From Saprospiraceae bacterium (GTDB lineage: Bacteria; Bacteroidota; Bacteroidia; Chitinophagales; Saprospiraceae), in NCBI GenBank assembly GCA_016717145.1, contig JADKGD010000006.1:204545-268544 (forward strand): a stretch of 64,000 nucleotides of DNA. Direction: 5' to 3'. Shown here piece by piece: positions 46,649 to 55,828 of this stretch (its first letter is position 1; each line of letters begins with the position of its first letter). A program made the position numbers and the translations under genes. Under the pieces are notes generated by a model, which saw nothing but the letters and a program-made list of their open reading frames with translations, was not told where the DNA came from and ran no database searches.

Positions 46649-47572
46649 TTATTTCATTTTGTTCCTTTTGACTAAATAAGACTGCAGAATAGGTACAAAA
46701 CCTTCATTTATATCTGCTTCGATAAAATCAATTTTATATTGAAGACATTTCATACGCAGTGCTTCTTTATAGGCCATTACTTTTTTAACGTACATTTCCT
46801 GCACCTGATTGTGTTGCAATTTTATCTCTTCACCGGATTCCATATCCACAAATAAATATGGTCGGTTTTCATATTCAAACTCCAGTTCGTGTTTTTTATC
46901 TGTGACATGAAATAAAATAACTTCGTGTTTTGCATACTTTAAATGCTGCAGCGCTGAAAATAAATTATCATTATTTTCATCAGTATCAAACATATCACTA
47001 AAAATCATGACCAGCGACCTGCGATGTATATTATCTGCAAGCTGGTGCAAAGATTTGGCGGTTGAGGTTGATTTTTGTTTTGTTATGTCCCGAATCAAAC
47101 CATCCAGGTAGGTAAGTAATAACCTGTAATGTGACGTGGATGATCTGCATTTAGTATGAATTCTAACTTCACTATCAAAAATACTAAGACCGAAGGCATC
47201 TCGCTGCTTGCGGAGTAAATTCATCATAGAAGCTGCCGCCAAGGAAGAAAATTGGAGTTTATTGAGACCTCTTCCTTCGCTTTGTTCTGGAAAATACATG
47301 GAAGACGATGCATCAATAATAATTTGACATCGAAGATTGGTTTCTTCTTCAAATTTTTTTGAAAACATTTTATCTGACCTTGCATAAACTTTCCAGTCTA
47401 TATCTTTGGTTGACTCTCCCGGGTTGTACAACCTATGTTCAGCAAATTCAACAGAAAATCCATGAAAAGGGCTTTTGTGCAGCCATATGATGAATCCTTC
47501 CACCACCTGCTTTGCCAGCAACTCAATATTCTCTAGTTGCCTGACATCAAAATTGTCAAAAAAATTCATCAC
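46649..47572 (-). CDS. DUF58 domain-containing protein
   Basis: This 307-residue protein has the DUF58/von Willebrand A-like core: YNPGESTKDIDWKVYARSDK, IIDASSSMYFPEQSEGRG (a partial MIDAS), SLVMIFSDMFD and HEVILFHVTD. Such proteins usually work with a MoxR AAA ATPase and BatA/B-type membrane proteins, but no MoxR gene is in this window. It has no signal peptide or transmembrane segment, so it is probably cytoplasmic. It starts downstream of the trxA terminator, so it is a separate transcription unit. Confidence 0.88.
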   Translation of the reverse strand: MMNFFDNFDVRQLENIELLAKQVVEGFIIWLHKSPFHGFSVEFAEHRLYNPGESTKDIDWKVYARSDKMFSKKFEEETNLRCQIIIDASSSMYFPEQSEGRGLNKLQFSSLAAASMMNLLRKQRDAFGLSIFDSEVRIHTKCRSSTSHYRLLLTYLDGLIRDITKQKSTSTAKSLHQLADNIHRRSLVMIFSDMFDTDENNDNLFSALQHLKYAKHEVILFHVTDKKHELEFEYENRPYLFVDMESGEEIKLQHNQVQEMYVKKVMAYKEALRMKCLQYKIDFIEADINEGFVPILQSYLVKRNKMK

Positions 47573-47598
47573 TTACTTTTATAAAACAAATATAAAAC

Positions 47599-47634
47599 AA
47601 AAACTCCTAATTCAGTTAATGAATCAGGAGTTTT
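47599..47634 (-). terminator. Bidirectional terminator downstream of trxA
   Basis: AAAACTCCTAATTCA and TGAATCAGGAGTTTT form a nearly perfect stem with flanking A and T tracts. It lies between the trxA stop and the DUF58 start on the minus strand. Confidence 0.75.
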
Positions 47635-47656
47635 GATATAACGTTTCTTTATAATA

Positions 47657-47971
47657 TTACAAATGAGCCGCAATCTTTGCCTCTAATGTTGCTTTAGTAG
47701 CCACTCCAACCTGTTTATCCACTACTTGTCCATCTTTTATGATAAGTATGGTTGGGATGCTTCTTACGCCATATTTTAATGAAATTTCCGGATTGTCATC
47801 AACGTTTACCTTTCCTATCTTTACTTTTCCTTCATATTGTGTAGATAAATCGTCAATAATTGGTCCGATCAATCTGCAAGGTCCACACCATTCTGCCCAA
47901 AAATCAACCACTGAAACGCCTCCTGACAAAGCTGTCTCCTGAAAATTGCTGTCTGTGAATACAAATGCCAT
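47657..47971 (-). CDS. trxA: Thioredoxin
   Basis: This 104-residue thioredoxin has the redox motif WAEWCGPCRL with Cys29 and Cys32, the cis-Pro loop GVRSIPTILI, and GKVNVDDNPEIS. It is a general cytoplasmic disulfide reductase. No signal peptide is present. Single gene, transcribed away from proC. Confidence 0.97.
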   Translation of the reverse strand: MAFVFTDSNFQETALSGGVSVVDFWAEWCGPCRLIGPIIDDLSTQYEGKVKIGKVNVDDNPEISLKYGVRSIPTILIIKDGQVVDKQVGVATKATLEAKIAAHL

Positions 47972-48201
47972 TTTAAATGTTTAAAAATGTTTTCAAAATT
48001 AATTACGAGACAAATAACAGTGGGGCCAATACAAAAGTTGCAAACTCATTTATTATTCATCATAATATTTTCATAATTTAATTGAAGCTTATGATCGAAC
48101 TTATACATCATTCATATAAAATAAATTTTGATCCTATGAAACTAGATGTATATTTGTCTTTGGTGTTGTATATATATTTTAGTATTAAAAAATGTTTTAT
48201 T

Positions 48202-49002
48202 ATGAAAATAGCCATTCTGGGTTGTGGAAATATGGGTCTTGCATTTGCAAGGTCTTTTATCCAATTTGATCTGGTTAAAAAAGAAAATTTGCTCCTTATT
48301 GAAAAAAATGAAGAACGCTCACAGATTTTAAAAAAAACAAAGGAAGGTGTGGTCGTAAATGTCATAACAGATGACATCAAAGAATATGACTTGATCATAC
48401 TTGCTGTCAAGCCCCAGGATTTTGAAGTGCTCGCCAAGGAGATAAAAGGCAAATTGACTGACAATCAAATTGTCCTGTCGATAATGGCAGGTATTAGAAT
48501 TAAAAAAATTATTGAATTAACAGATCATAAATATATTGTCAGGGCCATGCCCAATACACCGGCAATGTTGGGAATGGGTATAACCGGATTTACTGCTGTT
48601 GAAGGTATCAGCATTTCAAAACTTTTTAAAGTCGAGAATCTTATCAATGCCACCGGAAGATCTATTTATATAGAAGATGAAGATATGATAGATGCTGTGA
48701 CGGCCTTGAGTGGTAGCGGACCAGCCTATTTCTATTACTTTGTGAAACATATGACAGAAGCAGGAAAAAAAATGGGTTTTGACGAAGGAACCGCTCTTCT
48801 GCTTGTGAAACAAACTATGCTGGGGGCATATCATCTTATCCATAATGCGGAGTTGAGTCTCGATGAACTAATAACTGCTGTAGCCTCAAAAGGTGGAACT
48901 ACTGAAGCCGCATTAAAAGTATTTAATGAGCAGGGTCTGGATCAGGCAATCAAAAATGGCATCCTGGCAGCTGAAAGTCGGGCAAAAGAATTGTCAGAAT
49001 AA
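48202..49002 (+). CDS. proC: Pyrroline-5-carboxylate reductase
   Basis: The start at 48202 gives MKIAILGCGNMGLAFARSF, the NAD(P)H-binding Rossmann opening; an ATG 120 bases earlier would add an unrelated hydrophobic leader. The 266-residue enzyme makes proline from P5C. Further motifs are LAVKPQDFE, MPNTPAMLGMGITG and the C-terminal dimerisation signature ALSGSGPAYFYYFVKHMTEA with VASKGGTTEAAL. The GNAT gene follows 14 bp downstream, and proline dehydrogenase converges after that. Confidence 0.95.
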   Translation: MKIAILGCGNMGLAFARSFIQFDLVKKENLLLIEKNEERSQILKKTKEGVVVNVITDDIKEYDLIILAVKPQDFEVLAKEIKGKLTDNQIVLSIMAGIRIKKIIELTDHKYIVRAMPNTPAMLGMGITGFTAVEGISISKLFKVENLINATGRSIYIEDEDMIDAVTALSGSGPAYFYYFVKHMTEAGKKMGFDEGTALLLVKQTMLGAYHLIHNAELSLDELITAVASKGGTTEAALKVFNEQGLDQAIKNGILAAESRAKELSE

Positions 49003-49016
49003 AAAGCAAAGCTTAT

Positions 49017-49469
49017 ATGTCGTACCAAATCAGACTCTTAAATATGGATGACATACCTTCTGTTGCCATACTTTTTGATCAGTACCGAATATTTTATAAC
49101 AAAGAAACAAATGTATCGGATGCCATAATATTTCTGACTGACAGATTTATCAATAATGAATCCGTTGTTTTTGTTGCCGTTGATTCTAACGATATAATTA
49201 CTGGATTTACACAACTGTATCCATTGTTTTCATCTACCCGTATGAAACGACTATGGTTATTAAATGACCTTTTTGTACATCCGAAATACAGGAGTAAAGG
49301 AATTTCTAAATTATTGATTGATGCTGCAAAAAATTGGTGTTATAAAACTAAAGCTTGCGGCCTGATGCTTGAAACATCCAAATCAAACGAGATTGGAAAC
49401 AAGCTTTATCCCGCAACAGCGTTTGAACTCGATGAAGACCACAATTATTATTATTGGGATGTGATATGA
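49017..49469 (+). CDS. GNAT family N-acetyltransferase
   Basis: This 150-residue protein carries the acetyl-CoA-binding signature LNDLFVHPKYRSKGISKLLI (R-x-x-G-x-G/S type) followed by GLMLETSKSNEIGNKLYPA. The 14-bp spacing after proC suggests cotranscription. The acceptor substrate cannot be inferred. It converges with proline dehydrogenase across a 30-bp gap. Confidence 0.87.
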   Translation: MSYQIRLLNMDDIPSVAILFDQYRIFYNKETNVSDAIIFLTDRFINNESVVFVAVDSNDIITGFTQLYPLFSSTRMKRLWLLNDLFVHPKYRSKGISKLLIDAAKNWCYKTKACGLMLETSKSNEIGNKLYPATAFELDEDHNYYYWDVI

Positions 49470-49499
49470 AGATCACCCAAAAAAATTGCTGTACATTGT

Positions 49500-50689
49500 T
49501 TATAATCCTCTCCTCTTTAGTTCTTTATCGACCATTGATAATTCCCGGCTCATCTCTCCAGTAACTGAAGAATTTTCCTGAGTCCTTCTGATAAGATATG
49601 GAACTACATCTTTGATTGGTCCATATACTACGTATTTTGCAGCGTTATATCCGGCATGAGCCAGATTAAAAGTTATATTATCACTCATGCCGTAAAGCTG
49701 ACAAAAATTGATATTAGGATGATCTCTGTCAATACCTTTTTTGTTCATTTCGGATACCTGAAGCATGTTGCTATCAGCATTATGAGAAGCACAACACGAT
49801 GAAATGGTTTCGTAATGTTCAACACAATATTTAACAGCTTCATTATAGTCTCTGTCAGTAGCCGCTTTATCAGGGTGAATAGGTGACGGATAGCCTTTTT
49901 CTTCAGCCCGATTACGTTCTTTTTCCATATATGCCCCTCTTACCAATTTAGCCCCAAATAATACACCTTTTTGAAGACATCGTTTATGGTCCCTTTTTAG
50001 ATGATCAAGTTTATTTAAACAATATAACTGATACGTATTATAAACAGTTACTTTCTCTTTATTATACTTTTCCATCATCTGTAGCACCATTTCATCAATT
50101 GGGTCCTGGATCCAGGTCTCCTCAGCATCTACAAATATGCCAACACCCAATTCATGTGCCCTTTCACAAATTTCATCTACGCGCTCTACCAGGTGTTGAT
50201 ATTTCCGTTTTCCCCTTCCGCAAGAATTTTGTTATAATGGAGTTTTTCAAGAATTTCATTATCAACAAGACCAGTGATTTTTGTGCTCACTACCGGTGTC
50301 GAATTATTTGATGCCGCCATCTCAATGGCTCGCATAGTTTCCTGCATGACAGCATCCAGATCATCTTCATCAGTTTTACCTTCAGCCCCGTAATCAAGGA
50401 TGGTCAATGTGTCATAATCATAAAGTTTATCGATTGTTTTTTGGCAATCAAGTAGATTCTCTCCTCCGCAAAACTGAGGGAAAATGGTATTTCTTACAGC
50501 CATTTCCGTAAAAGGCAATCTAAACTTAATGGCTAACAATCCAAATTTTGACCCAAGTTTGACAAGGTTAGAATTATTCATCAAATGGAATAACCATGCT
50601 GTCTTTTTAAGTTCTTTATCAGATTTATTTGAGAATGCAATCTCAGTATTTGAGAAATCCAAAATTCCATTAGGGTCGGACTCAGCCAT
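49500..50689 (-). CDS. Proline dehydrogenase, single frameshift
   Basis: This is an FAD-dependent proline oxidase giving P5C. The N-terminal piece (50186-50689) includes FCGGENLLDCQKTIDKLYDY and STPVVSTKITGLVDNEIL. The C-terminal piece (49500-50150 and upstream codons) includes GVGIFVDAEETWIQDPID, KLVRGAYMEKERNRAEEKGY, ASHNADSN and YLIRRTQENSSV (the R-R-x-x-E-N proline-binding motif). One indel within 50206-50215 (GGGGAAAA on the minus strand) joins them as KYQHLVERVDEICERAHEL. The whole protein would be ~396 residues, normal for the monofunctional bacterial enzyme. aroE lies 5 bp upstream on the same strand. Confidence 0.9.
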
Positions 50690-50694
50690 ATTTT

Positions 50695-51428
50695 TTACAT
50701 TTCAGTTTGGTTCCAAATTTGCCAAGCCCTTTCTGCCTGGAGAATCAACATGTCATATCCGTTCTTCACTTTACTCCCATGTTTGATTCCTTCGCTCAAA
50801 AATAAAGTTTTTTCGGGATTATATATAAGATCATATAAAAAATAATTTTCATCTATATAATCGTACAATAATGGCGGGCTTTTCTCAATATAAGGATACA
50901 TACCTAATGGTGTGGTATTCACAATAAGATTTGACGATTTCATTATGTATTTATTCAAATCATCATACGTTAAATCACCATTCGATCTGCTTACAGTTTT
51001 GAAGGGAATGTGCAACTTTTTTAATACAAAACAAACAGCCTTTGAAGCACCACCGGTGCCTGTCACTAATGCTGAATGAATCAAATCCGGATGATCAATA
51101 AATGACAATAACGAATTTTCAAATCCATATACATCAGTGTTGTAACCTATAGTTGCACCATTCAAAAACTTCACCGTATTTACTGCACCAATATTAAGTG
51201 CTAAATCATCGATATAATCAAGATATGGGATAATCTGCTCTTTGTATGGGATTGTTACATTCAATCCTGAAAAATTTTCACTTGAAATTAAAGCTTTAAA
51301 TTGTGATATATCTTTCAAAGGATAATTCTCATACCGGCATCAATTCCTTCACTTTGGAATTTCAACTTGAAATATTCCGGTGAAAATGAATGAGAAAGCG
51401 GAAATCCTATTAATCCGTATTTGTACAT
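50695..51428 (-). CDS. aroE: Shikimate dehydrogenase, single frameshift near the N terminus
   Basis: The true N terminus starts at 51428: MYKYGLIGFPLSHSFSPEYF, with the shikimate-binding S-x-S motif. A missing T near 51330-51334 shifts the frame; restoring it gives DAGYENYPLKDISQF, joining the intact 50695-51318 frame. Later motifs are NVTIPYKEQI (catalytic Lys), GYNTDVYGFENS (Asp), the NADP loop VTGTGGASKAVCF and NGYDMLILQAERAW. The enzyme reduces 3-dehydroshikimate in aromatic amino-acid synthesis. Repaired length is 244 residues, normal for Bacteroidota AroE. Confidence 0.9.
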
Positions 51429-51445
51429 ATTATTATATAGAAAAA

Positions 51446-52030
51446 CTAATTACAATCGCAAAACTCTCCAACATTAGTCATAAGATCAGGGAAAAAAGTG
51501 TGGAAACATTCGCACAAATTATCATATTTTGAAAACATATCTTTTGTAGCATTTTCGAAATTATTATCAAATTTAGCCCTCTTTTTGACATGTAAAAATG
51601 TACTGTGGAGTTTTTCTTCTGTCGAACAGCTCATTAAAAAATCACCTGTAATCATACGAGGTAGTCTTTGCTGCAATTGCAAAGGGAACTCATTAACTTT
51701 TGTTTCCAAAGTTTGATATGTTTGTTTGGTGAATCCGCCCAGAGAAAGAGAGGAATACGTTTCCCATTCCTGAGAAAGTATATAATCGAATAAAATATCA
51801 ACAGTGACGGGTGCATACTTGCCTTGTGAAGTGCGCATCATTTGGATAGCTGATTTGACAGCTTGATGACTATCTGTAAATGAATCTATTCGTTTGTGCA
51901 AATCTACACCCAATAACATTGCAGTACTTAGTTGTTTCTTCTCCTTGTTGTTGATAAAATCAGCCATGAAGTTGCCCGCAAGAAGATCAGCATCCTTGCA
52001 GGATAAAAAAGTATGTGCCAAAAAATTCAA
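51446..52030 (-). CDS. acpH: Acyl carrier protein phosphodiesterase
   Basis: This 194-residue protein matches AcpH: MNFLAHTFLSCKDADLLAGN, MADFINNKEKK, LGVDLHKRIDSFTDSHQAV, PVTVDILFDYILSQEWETY and MITGDFLMSCSTEE. It removes 4'-phosphopantetheine from holo-ACP. It lies 17 bp upstream of aroE and 10 bp downstream of smc on the same strand, so smc, acpH, aroE and proline dehydrogenase may be one long transcription unit. Confidence 0.9.
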   Translation of the reverse strand: MNFLAHTFLSCKDADLLAGNFMADFINNKEKKQLSTAMLLGVDLHKRIDSFTDSHQAVKSAIQMMRTSQGKYAPVTVDILFDYILSQEWETYSSLSLGGFTKQTYQTLETKVNEFPLQLQQRLPRMITGDFLMSCSTEEKLHSTFLHVKKRAKFDNNFENATKDMFSKYDNLCECFHTFFPDLMTNVGEFCDCN

Positions 52031-52040
52031 TAAGTAAGAT

Positions 52041-55000
52041 TTAGTTTAAACTCTCCATGATTGGCTCGTGTTTTAAAATCCGGAAGTCAACTGCACTTAC
52101 TGAAGAAATACCGGGCTCATCCATATACACACCATATAAAACATCAACTTCTGCCATCGTTGATTTGTTGTGTGTGACAATAATAAATTGAGATTCTTTG
52201 CTGAATTTATGAATAATTCGATTGAATTTCTGAATGTTGGCATCATCCAAAGGTGCATCAACTTCGTCAAAAATACAAAATGGCGCAGGTTTTAATAAAT
52301 ATAAAGCAAACAACAAAGCTGTCGCCGTCAACGTTTTTTCGCCCCCCGAAAGCTGACTCAATGATTTTGGTTTTTTACCTTTTGGCTTAGCAATGATCTC
52401 AATATCAGATTCCAAAGGATTGGAAGGGTCTACTAAAATCAAATCACAGGTATCGTCTTCAGTAAATAAACTTCGGAAAACATCTATAAAGCTCGATCTT
52501 ACTTTTTCAAATGCCGCCATAAACTGAATGGTCGCAGTGCCTTCTATTTCCTTTATAGTTTCTATCAGACTTTCTTTAGCGTCAAGGATATCTTTTCGTT
52601 GAATATTAATATTGTCAAAACGTTCTTTTATTTCATTGTAGGCTTCAACCGCAAGTGGATTCACATCGCCATAACCCAACATTTTTGATTTTATTTTCTC
52701 AACGTCTTCTGTAAGTTGATCAAATTCCAATCCTTGCTCCATCTCATCATTTACAAAATCGTTGATAGAAATATTAAACTCTATTCTAAGTCTTTCACTT
52801 ACTGCCTGTACCTGAAATTTCTGTTCCGTAAACTGATCCTTAAGTAACTGAATAGACTGTTGCAGTTGTGTTTGATTCTTATGTAACAACCTGATCTGAT
52901 CTTCGATTTCGGTGATTTCGTTTTTTACTTTAAAATAATCCTGTTCTGCTTCCCCAAGCGTTGCCTGGAAATTTTTACGCTCAACATATAGTTCATGCAA
53001 ATTATCGTCCAACTTAATGAGCTGATCCTCTATGTCTATCCTTTCACGATCTTCAGAAGTTAGTCTGCTTTTATCGGTTTCTATTTTATGTGTCAGTTCA
53101 GAAACTTTTACTTCTTTAAATTCTTTATCCTTTAAAAAATTTGCAATCAGATTCTGATGCCGTATGACAGCTATATTGTCGTTGTTAAACTGCTCTGAAG
53201 CTGTAGACATTTTTTCACTTAATTTGTCTACATCAGTATCATGACCAGATCCGGGCTTCTCCAATTCATTGATTTTTAGCCTTAATATGCTCAGTTGCTG
53301 TTCTGCATGTGACATTCTGGTTAAAAGATCTTTAATTTGTTCTTTGGATAGCTTTATTTTTGTCTCTGTCTCTTTTTGCAATTCATTGAATGATCGAATG
53401 TCATGATTTAATTTAATACGCTGTTGATCTATCTGTTGAAGTTCCGATTTTACTTTTTCTATCGTAATGATCTGATCCGCTGATTTTACTTTGCTAATGT
53501 CATCAGACAATTCATCCATTTCCTTTGCAAGTTCCTGACTAACATTTAAATTTTCGCTAAGGAAGGAAGCAAGTTTATCCAGATTTTGTTTACGGCCAAT
53601 TTTTTTACCTTCAAACAATCCAACTGAACCACCTGAAATGGTAAAACCGGATTTCAGGAATGTACCCGAGGCAGAAATGACAGTTATTTGTTCGTTTGTA
53701 TCTGAAAAAGATTCAATGTCTCCATCAAAAATATAGCAGTCTTTCAATAAAACATCAATTAGATCCTGATATTTGTTTGGGACACTAACAAGGTCAACAG
53801 CCGGAATCAAACTGCCATCGTTAATCCTTTTGGGTTTTGATACATGAAGTTTGTCCAATAGGAAAAAATTTGCTTTCCCTTTTTGCGACTGCTTTAGCAA
53901 AGAAATGCCTTGAATGGCTTCTTTTATACTGTCTACTACAAAATAGTTAAGATATTGCTCAAGATACAATTCAACCGGAGCTTTATAAGCTTCTTTTACA
54001 TCCAATAAATCAGACAAGATCACCAAATCCTTGCGCCAATGGTCGTTAAGAAATTTAATTGATTCGGGGAAGCCTTCAAAATTATCCACCATACTTTTCA
54101 GTAAGTCAAACTCATTTTGTTTTGAATCAATGTTTCTGTTGATCTTATTAAAATCATCACGCAGCTTGTCTTTCCTGTTTTCAAGTTCGACTAATCTTTG
54201 TTTTCTATTGGTTTCTGATTCCAAAAGTAATTTCAACTCATTTTCTTTGCTATGATAGCTTTTATCAAGATTTTCTACTGCGTCTGATGATTGCTTATTA
54301 TCTTTTTCTTTGGTAAGAATGGACTCAGCGCTTCGGTTGATTTCACGCTCATGATTTTCTACTGAGTTTTTATGAATGGCTATGGTCTTTTCCAAATCAA
54401 AAACCTGTCTTTCCAATTCCTGTTTTTCCCTTTGTTTACTATCAAAACTAAGTTTAGCAGAATTATATTCCTGCTTCGTAGCATCGTAAATTTCTTTTGA
54501 CTTCAGCAATGATACATTCAGCATTTCCTCAAACATTTTTTCTGACTGCAGTCTTACAGAAAGAGCCTGTATTTCATCCAAAATGTACAAAATCTGAGCC
54601 TCATTATCCATGAGGATTTTTGAAATCTGATCTTTATTTAGTTTTTTAAACTCAAGTTTTTGTTGCAAAAGGCCTTTTTCTCCCTCTTTTGTTCTTATCT
54701 GGTAAACCAATTCATTGAGTCTCTTTTGTTTATCACTCAGGGCAATTTCCTTATCAACATTGGTTTTTTTATCCTTTTCAAGCCGGGCTTGTTTGGTAAA
54801 CAAAATAGCATCATTTTCCCTGTACAATTGTTGTTCTTTGCCCAGTTGATCATCTATTCCTTTATATTTTTGTTTAAGATAGCTAATAGAAAAGATGGCG
54901 TGTTTTATACTCAGATCTTTGTACTCAGCTTTCAGATCAAGATATTTTTGAGTACGTCTGGCTTGTTTTTCAAGTGACTTCAGGTTGCCGTCGATTTCAA

Positions 55001-55586
55001 AAAGTAAATCATCGATCCTGTCCAGGTCTTCTGTAGCACTTTTAAGTTTATTTAGCGTTTCTCTTTTGCGTATTTTATACTTGGACACGCCGGCAGCTTG
55101 TTCAAACATTCGTCTGCGAGCATTTTCTTTGTCTGAAAGTATATCATCCACCATGCCAAGTGCAATAATGGCATAAGAATTTGATCCGATTCCGGTATCA
55201 AGAAATAAGGTATTGATATCTTTGAGCCGGCAAGTGACATTATTCAACCTATATTCTGACTCGCCACTACGAAACAATGTTCTCGAGATCGTTACTGTGT
55301 GATATTCGATCGGCAATATCCCTTTTGTGTTTTCAAATGTAAGTGCAACAGTAGCCGTGGCGGCTTCTTTTTTTGTTTTTGTTCCGTTAAAAATAACGTC
55401 TGACATAGCTTCAAGCCTAAGTTCTTTACTCTTCTGCTCACCCAGCACCCATCTTATGGCGTCCACAATATTAGACTTACCAGAACCATTAGGACCCACT
55501 ACACCTATTACATCCTCATTGAAATTTAGGATGGTGTCGTTAGCAAAACTTTTAAAACCCTTGATTTGGAGGCTCTTCAATCTCAT
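52041..55586 (-). CDS. smc: Chromosome segregation protein SMC
   Basis: This 1181-residue SMC has Walker A at residues 31-38 (GPNGSGKS) and GEQKSKELRLEAMSDVIFNG, followed by a long coiled coil. A central hinge follows (about 515-680; VEGFPESIKFL-like start, SASGTFLKSGFTISGG), then a second coiled coil. The C-terminal head has signature LSGGEKTLTATALLFALY and Walker B FCIFDEVDAPLDD. It organises and segregates the chromosome with ScpA/ScpB, not present here. A TATCTTTG -7 element lies 8 bases before the ATG, implying a very short or absent leader. Confidence 0.97.
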   Translation of the reverse strand: MRLKSLQIKGFKSFANDTILNFNEDVIGVVGPNGSGKSNIVDAIRWVLGEQKSKELRLEAMSDVIFNGTKTKKEAATATVALTFENTKGILPIEYHTVTISRTLFRSGESEYRLNNVTCRLKDINTLFLDTGIGSNSYAIIALGMVDDILSDKENARRRMFEQAAGVSKYKIRKRETLNKLKSATEDLDRIDDLLFEIDGNLKSLEKQARRTQKYLDLKAEYKDLSIKHAIFSISYLKQKYKGIDDQLGKEQQLYRENDAILFTKQARLEKDKKTNVDKEIALSDKQKRLNELVYQIRTKEGEKGLLQQKLEFKKLNKDQISKILMDNEAQILYILDEIQALSVRLQSEKMFEEMLNVSLLKSKEIYDATKQEYNSAKLSFDSKQREKQELERQVFDLEKTIAIHKNSVENHEREINRSAESILTKEKDNKQSSDAVENLDKSYHSKENELKLLLESETNRKQRLVELENRKDKLRDDFNKINRNIDSKQNEFDLLKSMVDNFEGFPESIKFLNDHWRKDLVILSDLLDVKEAYKAPVELYLEQYLNYFVVDSIKEAIQGISLLKQSQKGKANFFLLDKLHVSKPKRINDGSLIPAVDLVSVPNKYQDLIDVLLKDCYIFDGDIESFSDTNEQITVISASGTFLKSGFTISGGSVGLFEGKKIGRKQNLDKLASFLSENLNVSQELAKEMDELSDDISKVKSADQIITIEKVKSELQQIDQQRIKLNHDIRSFNELQKETETKIKLSKEQIKDLLTRMSHAEQQLSILRLKINELEKPGSGHDTDVDKLSEKMSTASEQFNNDNIAVIRHQNLIANFLKDKEFKEVKVSELTHKIETDKSRLTSEDRERIDIEDQLIKLDDNLHELYVERKNFQATLGEAEQDYFKVKNEITEIEDQIRLLHKNQTQLQQSIQLLKDQFTEQKFQVQAVSERLRIEFNISINDFVNDEMEQGLEFDQLTEDVEKIKSKMLGYGDVNPLAVEAYNEIKERFDNINIQRKDILDAKESLIETIKEIEGTATIQFMAAFEKVRSSFIDVFRSLFTEDDTCDLILVDPSNPLESDIEIIAKPKGKKPKSLSQLSGGEKTLTATALLFALYLLKPAPFCIFDEVDAPLDDANIQKFNRIIHKFSKESQFIIVTHNKSTMAEVDVLYGVYMDEPGISSVSAVDFRILKHEPIMESLN

Positions 55587-55593
55587 AAGCCCG

Positions 55594-55601
55594 CAAAGAT
55601 A
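55594..55601 (-). promoter_or_regulatory. Putative -7 element of smc
   Basis: TATCTTTG on the minus strand matches TAnnTTTG and ends 7 bases before the smc ATG (first base 55586). Transcription would then begin at or next to the start codon. Confidence 0.45.
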
Positions 55602-55769
55602 ATACTAATTTTGACTTTATACTTTGTAAAGTATTTCTGATTTTTACAAATCTATGATGAACTTAATCATTAAAAAACCTGGAATATGGTCAAAAATTCC
55701 ATTTTTCTTGCCTGAATGACACAGATATGTTAATATTTACAAAAAAAGAACGATAACACGAAACTTTTT

Positions 55770-55800
55770 TTTGTAATATGATATTTAAGGTCTAATATTG
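55770..55800 (+). promoter_or_regulatory. Putative promoter of the DksA-like gene
   Basis: TTTG (55770-55773), a 19-base spacer and TAATATTG (55793-55800), one base off TAnnTTTG, lie 28 bases before the ATG. Confidence 0.45.
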
Positions 55801-55828
55801 CACGATTTTCGAAAAAACAATAAGTTTT

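Noticed and set aside
48082..48201. Upstream ATG extension of proC
   Set aside because: The 40 extra residues are AT-rich filler; the Rossmann motif must sit at the very N terminus.
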